Assembly: GCA_019752925.1 (NCBI GenBank)
Contig: JAIELP010000003.1
Location: 124,001-188,000 of the forward strand
DNA from: a bacterium
GTDB lineage: Bacteria; Bdellovibrionota; Bdellovibrionia; Bdellovibrionales; Bdellovibrionaceae
DNA: 64,000 nucleotides
Direction: 5' to 3'
Shown: in pieces, positions 26,096-34,789 of the stretch
How the letters are laid out: each line of letters starts with the position of its first letter
Numbering within the stretch: position 1 is the stretch's first letter
Position numbers and translations under genes: made by a program
The notes under the pieces: generated by a model
The model's database searches: none
What the model was told of the DNA's origin: nothing
Seen by the model: the letters and a program-made list of their open reading frames with translations, nothing else

Positions 26096-26181
26096 AGATA
26101 AAATAGTACTCAGTCTTATGGCTCTATGTAAACAGTATTAATACCCTTGATTAGCCTATATTTTAATGAAATTATATATTT

Positions 26182-26766
26182 ATGCCAATTTTAAATATTC
26201 CATCCGATGCATTTTCCCATGGGCAAATAAAGTCCAAACTTTGGCTTTGTGAGCATTTTAAAAAATGGGCTGAAATTCATTTCAAACAAGAGTCGGGCTA
26301 TACACTAAACTGGTATGGAAGCTGGATAGGCTTAGGCCCTTTATTGCTGTTAAGTTTTAATAACAATGTTTTCAAAAAAATTAACTTATTTGATTTAAAT
26401 GAATACGATTTAAAATCCTCAGCTAGCGTTTTAGATTTCTGGAGATGCGAATCTATCGAAGTTAATACTTTTAATTCTGATGTAAACACGATCACCCCCT
26501 CTAAAGATGCAAACCAGCTTTTTGTTAATACCGCCTGTGAACATATAGCCGGCAGCGCGTGGCTCAAAAATATTCCCGTTGGCTCATATGTTTTGCTGCA
26601 GTCTACCGATATGCCACATATCGAGCATATTAATTGCCCTGAAAATGCCAAGGACTTCTTATCCAAATACATAGAGGAAATTCAAATACTAGATACTCAG
26701 GAACTGGCTTTTCAATATCCCGACAAATCTTTTAAGCGTTTTATGTTGCTTGGTATTAAAAAATGA
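26182..26766 (+). CDS. Hypothetical protein, methyltransferase-like Rossmann fold possible
   Basis: A 194-residue protein without a signal peptide. LNWYGSWIGLGPLLLLS near 42-58 followed by INLFDLNEYDLKSS near 69-82 resembles the first two units of a class I SAM-methyltransferase fold (glycine-containing turn, then an acidic residue after strand 2). NTACEHI near 116-122 and VGSYVLLQSTDM near 131-142 could be the fourth and fifth strands. The classical GxGxG is not present, so activity is doubtful. It overlaps the next membrane protein gene by four bases. The ribosome site is not obvious. Confidence 0.55.
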   Translation: MPILNIPSDAFSHGQIKSKLWLCEHFKKWAEIHFKQESGYTLNWYGSWIGLGPLLLLSFNNNVFKKINLFDLNEYDLKSSASVLDFWRCESIEVNTFNSDVNTITPSKDANQLFVNTACEHIAGSAWLKNIPVGSYVLLQSTDMPHIEHINCPENAKDFLSKYIEEIQILDTQELAFQYPDKSFKRFMLLGIKK

Positions 26767-28139
26767 TTTCAAAAACAAGTGCATTTTTAAAAAACTATGC
26801 TCTTTGCTTAATCCTTTTTATTTATGGTTTATTTTATTACATTTCATCTTCCGAGTTCTGGCCGATAACCATTTCAAAAACCTGGTGGACTCCCTCATAT
26901 TTTGAATTTTCTATGCTTCAAAAACCATTGTTTAGTTTGTTTTTGTCGCTGTTTCACTTGATACCACTTAGTGATTTTCAACATATTTATGTAGTTAAAG
27001 CCGTATTCTGTGTAATAGGCCTAACTTCGCTTTTTTTCTTCATAAAACTGGCGAAATCTCTTTCGGACAATAAGTCCACATTAAATGATTTTTTTATATG
27101 TTATTTATTAATTTGTATGTCGCCTTTAATTTTAAACAACTTTTTTAGAGTGCGGACCGATCAGATAGCTTTTTTAGTTTTTTCACTATTTTTATACTTT
27201 AACCACAAAAACAAAATACCCCAGTCTTTAGCTTTATTAGCTCTTTTGCCTTTAATTGGTATCAAAGAAATCATTTTCTTACTGCCCGGTTTATTTATGT
27301 TTATTTATGTTAATGGTTCTTATTTAAATAAACTTAAGCTTTTAACTAAAATTTACATTTCTCTTGCTAGTTTTTCCATATTGATCTGGTCCATAAATTT
27401 GAATATGACTTCCATACAGTATTTGTATTCTACCTATGAACATTTTGAGTTTATGAATGCTCATTTAAGATTTCTCTCTCGAACCGATTTTATAATTATA
27501 TCACTAAGCACAATATCTATATTTTATATCTTTAAATCCAATAACACCAAACTAAAGCCCTACGCTCTGAATGCTCTTATTGTACTGATCTTATTGCTTA
27601 TTTCTCCACAATCTTACCCCTATTATATTGCCAGTTTGATTCCGTTTTTCTATTTACCGTTTATTATTTTGTTAATGAACTATAAATTTACCAACATCAC
27701 CAAATATTCACTTTTGTTGTTGGTTTTAATTAATTTAATAAGCTTAGTGTTTTTTGAAAAATCCCTTTATTACCTTCATAACCTCAATCAAACAAAATAC
27801 ATTAGCGAAGTCTCATATGATCTGAAGAAATTTAATTTAAGTTATCTTGATGGCATGGGTATTTTTCCTAGACAAAGCTTTATACCTTGCTTTGTATCCC
27901 CGGATGATTCGGCTAGTAACTATGGCTGTACTGAAAATATTCAAAACACCAAAGCCGACATCATTATCCTCAGCGGAAGACTTGCTTCTATTACAGGAAC
28001 CGATATATCCAATAAAAACTATGAAACTGCGGCGCCTTTATTATTTATATCAAAAACCAAAAAAAATGAGCTCATTAAGAGCTCATTAAGTAAACATGAA
28101 AATTTAGGGCTACCCACTTTATTATTTGGCTTTAATTAG
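26763..28139 (+). CDS. Polytopic membrane protein, probable GT-C-type glycosyltransferase
   Basis: A 458-residue protein with about ten hydrophobic segments up to residue ~335 and a soluble C-terminal domain of ~120 residues. The first external loop contains acidic and aromatic residues (SSEFWPITISKTWWTPSYFEF), and VRTDQIAF near 127-134 resembles loops of ArnT/PMT-like GT-C enzymes, which use polyprenyl-linked sugars on the outer face of the membrane. No family signature is decisive; a flippase-like or unknown transporter role remains possible. It overlaps the preceding gene by four bases and the convergent pilin-like gene by eight. Confidence 0.6.
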   Translation: MISKTSAFLKNYALCLILFIYGLFYYISSSEFWPITISKTWWTPSYFEFSMLQKPLFSLFLSLFHLIPLSDFQHIYVVKAVFCVIGLTSLFFFIKLAKSLSDNKSTLNDFFICYLLICMSPLILNNFFRVRTDQIAFLVFSLFLYFNHKNKIPQSLALLALLPLIGIKEIIFLLPGLFMFIYVNGSYLNKLKLLTKIYISLASFSILIWSINLNMTSIQYLYSTYEHFEFMNAHLRFLSRTDFIIISLSTISIFYIFKSNNTKLKPYALNALIVLILLLISPQSYPYYIASLIPFFYLPFIILLMNYKFTNITKYSLLLLVLINLISLVFFEKSLYYLHNLNQTKYISEVSYDLKKFNLSYLDGMGIFPRQSFIPCFVSPDDSASNYGCTENIQNTKADIIILSGRLASITGTDISNKNYETAAPLLFISKTKKNELIKSSLSKHENLGLPTLLFGFN

Positions 28140-29397
28140 CCTGGTCTTCAATTTTAGTACACGTAACAACAACTACATCAGTACCGTTAAGTGTATAACT
28201 CTCGGTTGCCATACCTAAAGTGCATAGGTTAATTGCGGTGTCCGCATTAGGGTCAGATATTACAGTAGGAGGTCCTGACGGACATTGTTGTCTGATATCA
28301 AAAGCTTGGCCTACTGTTGGGTGTACAAAGCGAGTATCAAAACTAACTGTTGAGCCCGACCACTTACCGGCAACGCTATTTCCAGTTGCTAACTGAGCTC
28401 CATTTCTAAATAAAAATGCACTGATACCACCGGAACCAAAAGCCGACATCGAAATATTACATTGGTAAGTACCAACTTCATTTATTGTAAAGGTTCCTGC
28501 AGGATTAGTTGTAACAAGCGCATTAGCTCCATCTGGAAAATACCAACCTGTGGCTCCAGCAGTGGCCGTACCCGGACCTGCTGTGGCTGGATGCGGCGCA
28601 ACCGCCGCTGTACAAGCACCAGCGCCATTGGCCGCACAATTTGATGCGAATCCTGGATAGGCTACCGCAGCACCCCCAGATACTTTTCTAGCAGCAATTT
28701 TAAAGGATCTATTAACTTGAGTAGCTGTTCTACGTATACTCACATCATATTTGCCATCATTGCCAGCTCCATCAGCAATAGTGGTCATATTTCCAACGCC
28801 GATTATGTTGGTAAATCTATTTAAAGTTCCACCAGGAGCCGGTCTAAAAACAAGTCTGGCCACAACTTTTAACTGCGGATTAAAACAAGTAGCCGCACCT
28901 CCACAATCAGTGGCGAATACCAGCCTGTACGAAATCGGGCAAGCATCGCTTCCTGCCATTGTAAATGTATTACAAGTTGCACCGGTCTCAGTAAAACCTG
29001 CCGTTCCAGTATCAGCCCAATCTAAAAGATTAAAGGCTACATTTCCTGCTCCATCCAATAATACTATTTTCTGTGGAGCTACATATGTAGCTCCAGCAAC
29101 AGTAACCGCAGTGGAAGCTCTGAACGAGTCAAAAGTAGCACTAGGATTGTCGGTGGCACTGCGAATAGTTCTAGTCCAAGAGTTTTGATCGCGCACAGTG
29201 CTTTCTATTCTTAACTTTAATTCTTTGAGTGTGGCAAAAAGAGTGATCTTTTTCTGCTCAATCATCATATTTTGCACCATGGTGGCAATCCCAAGCGCCA
29301 CGATGGATGTCAACCCGGCAGCCACTAGGACTTCGACAATAGACATACCTTTATTATTAAAAATAGAACCCAGATGTAATTTAATTTGTTTCAACAT
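28132..29397 (-). CDS. Type IV pilin-like (minor pilin/pseudopilin) protein with large Ala/Gly/Thr-rich passenger
   Basis: The N-terminus has a prepilin peptidase site: a basic leader ending NNKG at residue 17, then MSIVEVLVAAGLTSIVALG, with the conserved Glu5 of the mature protein at E22 and a hydrophobic helix. This is a class III leader typical of minor pilins and pseudopilins. The ~360-residue passenger is rich in Ala, Gly and Thr, with paired cysteines. Around 300-360, GTFTINEVGTYQCNISMSAF and later strands resemble a C1q/TNF-like jelly roll; that is inference. Base composition is far more GC-rich than its neighbours. No assembly genes are nearby. Confidence 0.8.
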   Translation of the reverse strand: MLKQIKLHLGSIFNNKGMSIVEVLVAAGLTSIVALGIATMVQNMMIEQKKITLFATLKELKLRIESTVRDQNSWTRTIRSATDNPSATFDSFRASTAVTVAGATYVAPQKIVLLDGAGNVAFNLLDWADTGTAGFTETGATCNTFTMAGSDACPISYRLVFATDCGGAATCFNPQLKVVARLVFRPAPGGTLNRFTNIIGVGNMTTIADGAGNDGKYDVSIRRTATQVNRSFKIAARKVSGGAAVAYPGFASNCAANGAGACTAAVAPHPATAGPGTATAGATGWYFPDGANALVTTNPAGTFTINEVGTYQCNISMSAFGSGGISAFLFRNGAQLATGNSVAGKWSGSTVSFDTRFVHPTVGQAFDIRQQCPSGPPTVISDPNADTAINLCTLGMATESYTLNGTDVVVVTCTKIEDQAN

Positions 29398-29468
29398 AAT
29401 ACGTACCCTATTCCTTAATTAGGATAGGGGTAAACAAGGTCTTATCGCAAGTATTAATTTAGATAAAC

Positions 29469-31961
29469 TCAGCTAATCTTGTTTTGATACTCTGTTTCGT
29501 TATATTGATCCACCAAGATAGCATCAAAACGAACCTGATCCGCCTCTGATAATAAGCGGTATTCTTCGTCTGATATAATCTTTTTGGCTAAGGCATCATC
29601 CCAGGCAGCTTTGCCTTTACGCTTAGCTATAGACCCCGCCTTGATAGCAGAACGTATTTTCTTTTCAGCTGATTCAGCCTTAGTTACTACGATAAATGCA
29701 TTCTCTAAACGAGCCGTTTGATCAATGGAAGCGCGTGCTTTTACCTTTTCTATACCGTGAGAAGCTTCGCCTACCCAGTAAATACCATTAGTCATACGAT
29801 CTCTTTGTTCTGTTGAATAAAGCATTGAATTAGAAATCAAGTGCGACCAACCATCCGTTGCCTGTGAACCTATTGAGTTAATTCGCGACCAAGCACCTAG
29901 TACTTCTTTAAACAACCATCTTAAACCCGGAATTTTAAGATTATCAAATAAACCATCGAAACCTTTTTGGATTTCAGCCATAGAATACTTCAAGAAGAAC
30001 TGCACATAAGGAAGATCCTCTTCACGCTGACCTTCTTCATGGAAACGTCTTAGTACGCAAGTCGACATATACATATGAGAGAAGATATCAGCAAAACGAC
30101 CTGTGATTTTTTCTTTCATTTTTAACTGTCCACCTAATGAACCCATAGCGATATCTGCTAAAATAGCAAATGTTGCCGAAGCCCAATGTAACCGGCGATA
30201 GTGAATTTTAACTTTTGAATGAGTTCCAGAAGGCGCACTCGCCAAGTAACCACGACTTAAAGATAATAAAATTGAACGACAAGCATTACGGATAACATGC
30301 CCGATATGACCCCAGAAAGCTGTATCAAATTTTTTGGCATCTCCCGCTTCAATCGCGCTTACTTCATCGAAAGCAAATGGATGGCAGCGTAAAGCACCCT
30401 GACCAAAGATAATTAGAGTTCTTGTCATAATATTAGCACCTTCAACCGTAATACCGATAGGAGTTGCAATATAACCTTCAGCAATCAAATTGCGTTCACC
30501 TAAAGAAATCCCGGCTCCGCCCATTACGTCCATGGCATCGTTAACTACTTTGCGGCCCATTTCTGTGGCTTGGTATTTCATCATAGCTGTTACAACAGGT
30601 GGCTTTAAACCTTTATCTAAAGCACCTAAAGTAAATCTTCGCATGGCTTCTAATGCGTATGTTGTCGCACCGATACGAGCTAAAGGTTCTTCAACACCTT
30701 CAAACTTACCAATACTTACACCGAATTGTTTACGAATTAATGAATGCGCCGAAGCTGTACGGTAGGCTAATTTTGCTCCACCAGTAGATTGCGCAGGCAG
30801 TGAAATACCCCGACCAGCAGCCAAACACTCCATTAACATAGACCAACCTTGACCGCAGCCTGCAGCTCCGCCAACCACTGCGTCTTCTAAAGAAACAACT
30901 ACATCCACACCGGTTGTTGGACAGTTATGAAAAGGAATTGTTAAAGGATCATGACGATGAGAAATATCAACGCCCTTAGCGTTTGAAGGAATCAACGCAC
31001 AGGTAATACCCACGTCTTCGCCCTTACCTAATAAATTTTCAGGATCACGTAAACGGAAGGCCAAACCCACAACCGTAGAAATGCCCGCTAAAGTAATCCA
31101 ACGTTTATTCCAGTTTAACTTAATATATAACTTAGAATCCTCACCACGGAAAACAACACCACTTGAAGTGATTGAACCGGCATCAGAACCAGCTAATGGT
31201 TCAGTTAAACCGAAGCACGGAATCTCATCGCCTTTCGCTAAGCGCGGTAACCAATGATTTTTTTGCTTTTCCGTCCCGTAGTGAATTAATAATTCAGCCG
31301 GGCCTAACGAGTTAGGAACCATGACTGAAATTGAAGTTGGTAAAGAACGAGAAGCAATTTTCATTACGACCTCAGAGTGAGCCATAGCTGTAAAGCCAAG
31401 ACCGCCGTACTCTTTCGGAATAATCATTCCTAAAAAGCCTTTGTCTTTGATAAATTTCCAAAGATCTTGAGGCACCTCACGATTTTTCCAGATTTTCCAT
31501 GGATTGGCCATTTTACAAAGTTCTTCCGTAGGACCATTAATGAAATCCTGCTCTTCTTTAGTTAACTTTGCATAGGGCTCTTTTAAGATAGAATCAAAAT
31601 CAGGCTTTCCTGAGAAAAGATCTTTTTCAACCCAAACAACACCCGCTTCAAGCGCTGTTCTTTCAGTTGCTGAAATCTGTGGAACAACACCGAGTTTCTT
31701 CATCACGTTCATGACAAAGTTAGAAACCAACAATGTTCTGACAGGTTTAATCAGAAACACTAACATAATAACTGAATACGCAATTAGAAGTGGCGTCGGC
31801 AAACCCAAACCTAAAAGTATAGCTAAGACTGCAACAGCCCAAACCACCAAGGGCAATCCGAAATAACCCACAAAAAGTAGTAAAAAGACCGAACCTATGA
31901 TCCACAAAGTAGGCGAACCGCAAGTATAGAAAAAACCAGTGTATTGATTGAGTGCTTCCAC
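29469..31961 (-). CDS. fadE: Long-form acyl-CoA dehydrogenase, FadE type
   Basis: A first-step beta-oxidation flavoenzyme. At 830 residues it matches the long FadE class rather than ~390-residue dehydrogenases: a hydrophobic N-terminus with two to three membrane segments in the first 65 residues, the dehydrogenase core (CFGLTEPLAGSDAGS, then KRWITLAGISTVVGLAF), and the extra C-terminal FadE domain. The start is a GTG at 31961 with AAGGAG six bases upstream, so the weak start codon is offset by a strong ribosome site. A six-base inverted repeat could hide that site. Its presence suggests fatty acids are used as fuel. Confidence 0.94.
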   Translation of the reverse strand: MEALNQYTGFFYTCGSPTLWIIGSVFLLLFVGYFGLPLVVWAVAVLAILLGLGLPTPLLIAYSVIMLVFLIKPVRTLLVSNFVMNVMKKLGVVPQISATERTALEAGVVWVEKDLFSGKPDFDSILKEPYAKLTKEEQDFINGPTEELCKMANPWKIWKNREVPQDLWKFIKDKGFLGMIIPKEYGGLGFTAMAHSEVVMKIASRSLPTSISVMVPNSLGPAELLIHYGTEKQKNHWLPRLAKGDEIPCFGLTEPLAGSDAGSITSSGVVFRGEDSKLYIKLNWNKRWITLAGISTVVGLAFRLRDPENLLGKGEDVGITCALIPSNAKGVDISHRHDPLTIPFHNCPTTGVDVVVSLEDAVVGGAAGCGQGWSMLMECLAAGRGISLPAQSTGGAKLAYRTASAHSLIRKQFGVSIGKFEGVEEPLARIGATTYALEAMRRFTLGALDKGLKPPVVTAMMKYQATEMGRKVVNDAMDVMGGAGISLGERNLIAEGYIATPIGITVEGANIMTRTLIIFGQGALRCHPFAFDEVSAIEAGDAKKFDTAFWGHIGHVIRNACRSILLSLSRGYLASAPSGTHSKVKIHYRRLHWASATFAILADIAMGSLGGQLKMKEKITGRFADIFSHMYMSTCVLRRFHEEGQREEDLPYVQFFLKYSMAEIQKGFDGLFDNLKIPGLRWLFKEVLGAWSRINSIGSQATDGWSHLISNSMLYSTEQRDRMTNGIYWVGEASHGIEKVKARASIDQTARLENAFIVVTKAESAEKKIRSAIKAGSIAKRKGKAAWDDALAKKIISDEEYRLLSEADQVRFDAILVDQYNETEYQNKIS

Positions 31962-31965
31962 AAGA

Positions 31966-32000
31966 TGCTCCTTAAATATGTTTACATCTTAATTGGAGCA
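31966..32000 (-). promoter_or_regulatory. Inverted repeat that includes the fadE ribosome-binding site
   Basis: On the minus strand TGCTCC (32000-31995) is complementary to GGAGCA (31971-31966), with a 23-base AT-rich interval. GGAG of the second arm is part of the AAGGAG ribosome site for the GTG start of fadE at 31961. The repeat could fold in the mRNA and lower translation, or serve as a DNA operator. Six GC-rich pairs over a 23-base loop give modest stability, so this is only a candidate. Confidence 0.35.
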
Positions 32001-32049
32001 CGAGGATTGCTCACTGGCAAGTCGAGCAAAAACTCTAAATTGCAAAAAA

Positions 32050-32076
32050 AAGCCCCAGCTTATTAGGCTAGGGCTT
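32050..32076 (-). terminator. Rho-independent terminator after the 32101-32283 gene
   Basis: Arms AAGCCCCAGC (32050-32059) and GCTAGGGCTT (32067-32076) pair at nine of ten positions around a seven-base loop. In the minus-strand direction the stem is followed by eight Ts (complement of 32043-32050), the layout of an intrinsic terminator for the small gene ending at 32101. It separates that gene from fadE. A shorter T run also follows on the plus strand, but there is no plus-strand gene to end there. Confidence 0.85.
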
Positions 32077-32100
32077 AATTGTTTTTTAAGTTAAAACTAA

Positions 32101-32283
32101 TTACTTAGTTTCAGCAGGAGCTGCCGGAGCTGCCTCAGTTGGAGCCGGAGCTGCAGAAGCGTCTGCAGAAGCTGGAGCTGCTTCAGTTGTTGCTGGAGCT
32201 GTTGCTTCAGGAGCATTTTTAGAACAAGTGAAACCTGTTGCGAAAGATAATGCTAATAAAGATACTACTAATAGTTTGTTCAT
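32101..32283 (-). CDS. Small exported Ala/Pro/Thr/Glu-rich protein, possible lipoprotein
   Basis: A 60-residue product with a signal-like start MNKLLVVSLLALSFATGFTC followed by a low-complexity tail of Ala, Pro, Thr, Glu and Ser repeats. The cysteine at 20 sits where a lipidated residue would, but the preceding GFT is not a standard lipobox, so lipidation is uncertain. The ribosome site is clear (AAGGGAAAGG before the ATG), and a strong terminator follows, so it forms a one-gene unit. A similar tail follows the lipid-anchored cysteine of the OppA-like protein at 38750. Confidence 0.75.
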   Translation of the reverse strand: MNKLLVVSLLALSFATGFTCSKNAPEATAPATTEAAPASADASAAPAPTEAAPAAPAETK

Positions 32284-32353
32284 GGTTAATCCTTTCCCTT
32301 AATGGGTGTTTTGTTGACTAACAGAACTTCTCACAAAAATTTTATGTTGTTAA

Positions 32354-33172
32354 CTACTTTTTTTGACAACTCGGACACCAGAAAGTTGTACGACCGGCCT
32401 GAACCACACTTTTGATCGGAGTGTGACATTTAATACACGCCTGTTTCTGACGTCCATAAACAAAAAAACTATCCTGAAACTGCCCTTTTTCACCGAAGCT
32501 ATTTCGGTAGTTCTCGATGGTAGAACCACCTTTTTTGATGGCATCACGTAACACAATTTTCACTTCATTCCAAATTTTTATATACTCATCTGAAGTCACT
32601 TTTGAGCACTTTTTAAGCGGATTAATATTAGTTCTAAACAGAACCTCAGATGCATAAATATTTCCAACCCGAACAAGTAACTTCTGATTCATAAGCGCTG
32701 TCTTAATCGGGGCCTGTAGCTTCTTAAATTTAAGGGTTAATTGTTCAAAGTCAGTCGATTCACTCAGCGGCTCATCACCGAGATCTTCAAACCTATATCT
32801 AAGTTGAGATGTTTTAACCACTTCAACAAAACCAAAGCGACGGGGGTCCTCGAATACTAAAAACCTGTTTTCAGAAATTTCAAAAGCTAAATGGTCATGC
32901 TTTCTTTTCAGCCAACCTTGCTTTTCCTCACGCCAAGAGCCAGTCATACCCAAATGAGAAATCAAAGTATATTCAGAGAAATTTAACAAAATATACTTTG
33001 CCCGTCTTTCTATACCCGTTAACTTTTGGCCCACAAGTTTTTGCAGGCTCGATTTAGGTATTTTAAACCTAAGGTCAGCCCGAAAAAATTTCCAACTTTT
33101 AATCAATTGAGGGGGGTTAATAATTTGAGCTAAATTGCGGCAAACAATTTCAACTTCTGGTAGTTCTGGCAT
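32354..33172 (-). CDS. mutM: Formamidopyrimidine-DNA glycosylase (Fpg)
   Basis: MutM removes 8-oxoguanine and other oxidised purines and cuts the abasic site. The protein starts MPELPEVE with catalytic P2 and E3, has the conserved lysine in ERRAKYILL near 59, and carries VGNIYASEVLF and GGSTIENYRNSFG motifs of the helix-two-turn-helix domain. The C-terminal zinc finger CIKCHTPI...CPSC is intact. The 272-residue length is typical. It stands between the small Ala-rich protein and the DUF2608 gene on the same strand. Confidence 0.97.
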   Translation of the reverse strand: MPELPEVEIVCRNLAQIINPPQLIKSWKFFRADLRFKIPKSSLQKLVGQKLTGIERRAKYILLNFSEYTLISHLGMTGSWREEKQGWLKRKHDHLAFEISENRFLVFEDPRRFGFVEVVKTSQLRYRFEDLGDEPLSESTDFEQLTLKFKKLQAPIKTALMNQKLLVRVGNIYASEVLFRTNINPLKKCSKVTSDEYIKIWNEVKIVLRDAIKKGGSTIENYRNSFGEKGQFQDSFFVYGRQKQACIKCHTPIKSVVQAGRTTFWCPSCQKK

Positions 33173-33249
33173 AGATAAAAGTTAGCATAAATAATTGGTC
33201 TTGCCAAAAAGTATGAGCCCGTCGATGACATTAAATAAGCTTTTATATA

Positions 33250-34059
33250 TTAACGGAAAGACTCAATAGCCGGTTTTAACTTTTTCCACTGTTTGATAGC
33301 CTGTGTTTTGTCTTTTTCAAAACGTTTAACATTCGCCTCTTCGCGAGTGTAATAAAACGTATAAAGATCCACTTGGTCTTTAAATTCGTTTTCCATGTTT
33401 TCTATGTTTTTGAGCGTATCATCCAAAAAAATAATGGTTTTAAACTGAGCGTCGGTTTTTTTAAGAATAGCTTTAAGTATTTTTCCTTTATTTTGCCCAG
33501 AACCCATAACAATTCCGTCTGCAAAACTAATTTCACGCGGAGAATCCAGCCCTTGCGGCAAAAATGAGCCGGCATATCCGCCAAGGGGACCTATAGAACT
33601 TTCGCGGAAGTTCATACCGGTTTCTTCCATTTCCAATTCCAGATCATAGCGCAAACCAGGCCCACGCGAAGTGAGTATTATACTTTTAATTTTCATGTTT
33701 TGAATATCTTTAACAACCAGAGGGATTTCAGGCTGAACTAAATGCATTTTACTTAAAGTAAATATTTTGTAGTGAATATCAAACAATTCACCCCGGGTTT
33801 TAGCAACCGCATCTTTATATTTAGACTGCTTAATTAAATCGGATTGCCAGTTATACCATTGATCGCTGCCTAAATCCTGATTCATAGCCATTAAGGTGTT
33901 GTCGAAATCGTAGACCATCAAAATCTGGTCTGCACCAGAAGTGCCTTTTTTTTCAGACACAAATTTAAATATATCGCCAACGTCAGAAGTGGTTATACGC
34001 TGACTCGCGTAAGCCGCATTTATAAAACTCAAAATTAAAAGTATTGTTGCTAATTTCAT
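33250..34059 (-). CDS. Secreted HAD-like protein, DUF2608 type
   Basis: A signal peptide (KLATILLILSFINAAYAS) precedes a haloacid-dehalogenase-like domain. Motif I is VYDFDNTLM with D51 and D53, motif II ILTSRGPG near residue 131, and motif IV IIFLDDTLKN near 217. The order and the exported location fit the DUF2608 family of periplasmic or outer-surface HAD proteins, whose substrates are mostly unknown. All catalytic aspartates are present, so phosphatase activity is plausible. It is divergent from the VC0807-like gene with 23 bases between starts. Confidence 0.82.
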   Translation of the reverse strand: MKLATILLILSFINAAYASQRITTSDVGDIFKFVSEKKGTSGADQILMVYDFDNTLMAMNQDLGSDQWYNWQSDLIKQSKYKDAVAKTRGELFDIHYKIFTLSKMHLVQPEIPLVVKDIQNMKIKSIILTSRGPGLRYDLELEMEETGMNFRESSIGPLGGYAGSFLPQGLDSPREISFADGIVMGSGQNKGKILKAILKKTDAQFKTIIFLDDTLKNIENMENEFKDQVDLYTFYYTREEANVKRFEKDKTQAIKQWKKLKPAIESFR

Positions 34060-34082
34060 GCATCATAGAATAGGCTTATCAG

Positions 34083-34781
34083 ATGCAAAAACAAGAAAAT
34101 AGTTTCTCGCACATTTTATTTAATATTTTAATTCCGGTTTTAATTTTAAATAAAGGCCACAAATACGGATTAGATCCTAAGGCTGCCTTAGTTATTGCAT
34201 TAAGCTTCCCGCTTTTCTTTACGCTTAAATCGCTTATAAAGTCCAAAAAAGTGGATTTTATTTCACTTCTTGGATTACTGAATGTTTTAATATCAGGCGT
34301 ATTAACACTTCTGACTCTTGGGGGGATATGGTTTGCTATTAAAGAAGCAGCCTTTCCTCTTTTAATAGGCTGCTTTGTTTTAGGCTCAAGCTTTTCAAAA
34401 AGCCCGTTTTTTCAAAGCTTGTTTCTTAATCCAGCCACTTTTGATGTTGAAAAAGTAGAAAACAAATTAGATACAGAACAAAAAAAGCAGGATTTTTTCC
34501 TACTTATGAAAAAACTAACTCAACTCTTGTCGCTTTCTTTTTTATTAAGTGCTTTTTTAAATTTTGTTTTAGCAATAAAAATATTCACTCCGCTTTCCGA
34601 AGCCCTAACTGAGGCACAAAAGCAAGAGTTGCTTAACGAGCAACTGAGCCAAATGACACTTTATTCAATGGGTGTTATTTTAGTTCCCTCAATGGTTTTT
34701 TTGGGCGCACTTCTGTTTTACTCGTTTAAAAAAATAAACGAGCTTACTGGCCTGACTACAGACGACCTTCTTAAAAAATAA
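34083..34781 (+). CDS. VC0807-like polytopic membrane protein
   Basis: A 232-residue inner-membrane protein with five to six hydrophobic segments. The opening HILFNILIPVLILNK, the LSFPLFFTLKSLI turn and the loop near 110-140 (SKSPFFQSLFLNPATF) match the pattern of VC0807-type proteins related in shape to intracellular septation protein A. The function of this group is not established. It ends nine bases before the convergent gene. It overlaps nothing and has no operon partner. Confidence 0.68.
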   Translation: MQKQENSFSHILFNILIPVLILNKGHKYGLDPKAALVIALSFPLFFTLKSLIKSKKVDFISLLGLLNVLISGVLTLLTLGGIWFAIKEAAFPLLIGCFVLGSSFSKSPFFQSLFLNPATFDVEKVENKLDTEQKKQDFFLLMKKLTQLLSLSFLLSAFLNFVLAIKIFTPLSEALTEAQKQELLNEQLSQMTLYSMGVILVPSMVFLGALLFYSFKKINELTGLTTDDLLKK

Positions 34782-34789
34782 ATTATCAA

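Noticed and set aside
28751-29188. Open frame of 145 codons opposite the pilin-like gene
   Set aside because: High GC makes stop codons rare on the antisense strand. The frame lacks a ribosome site and a plausible protein pattern.
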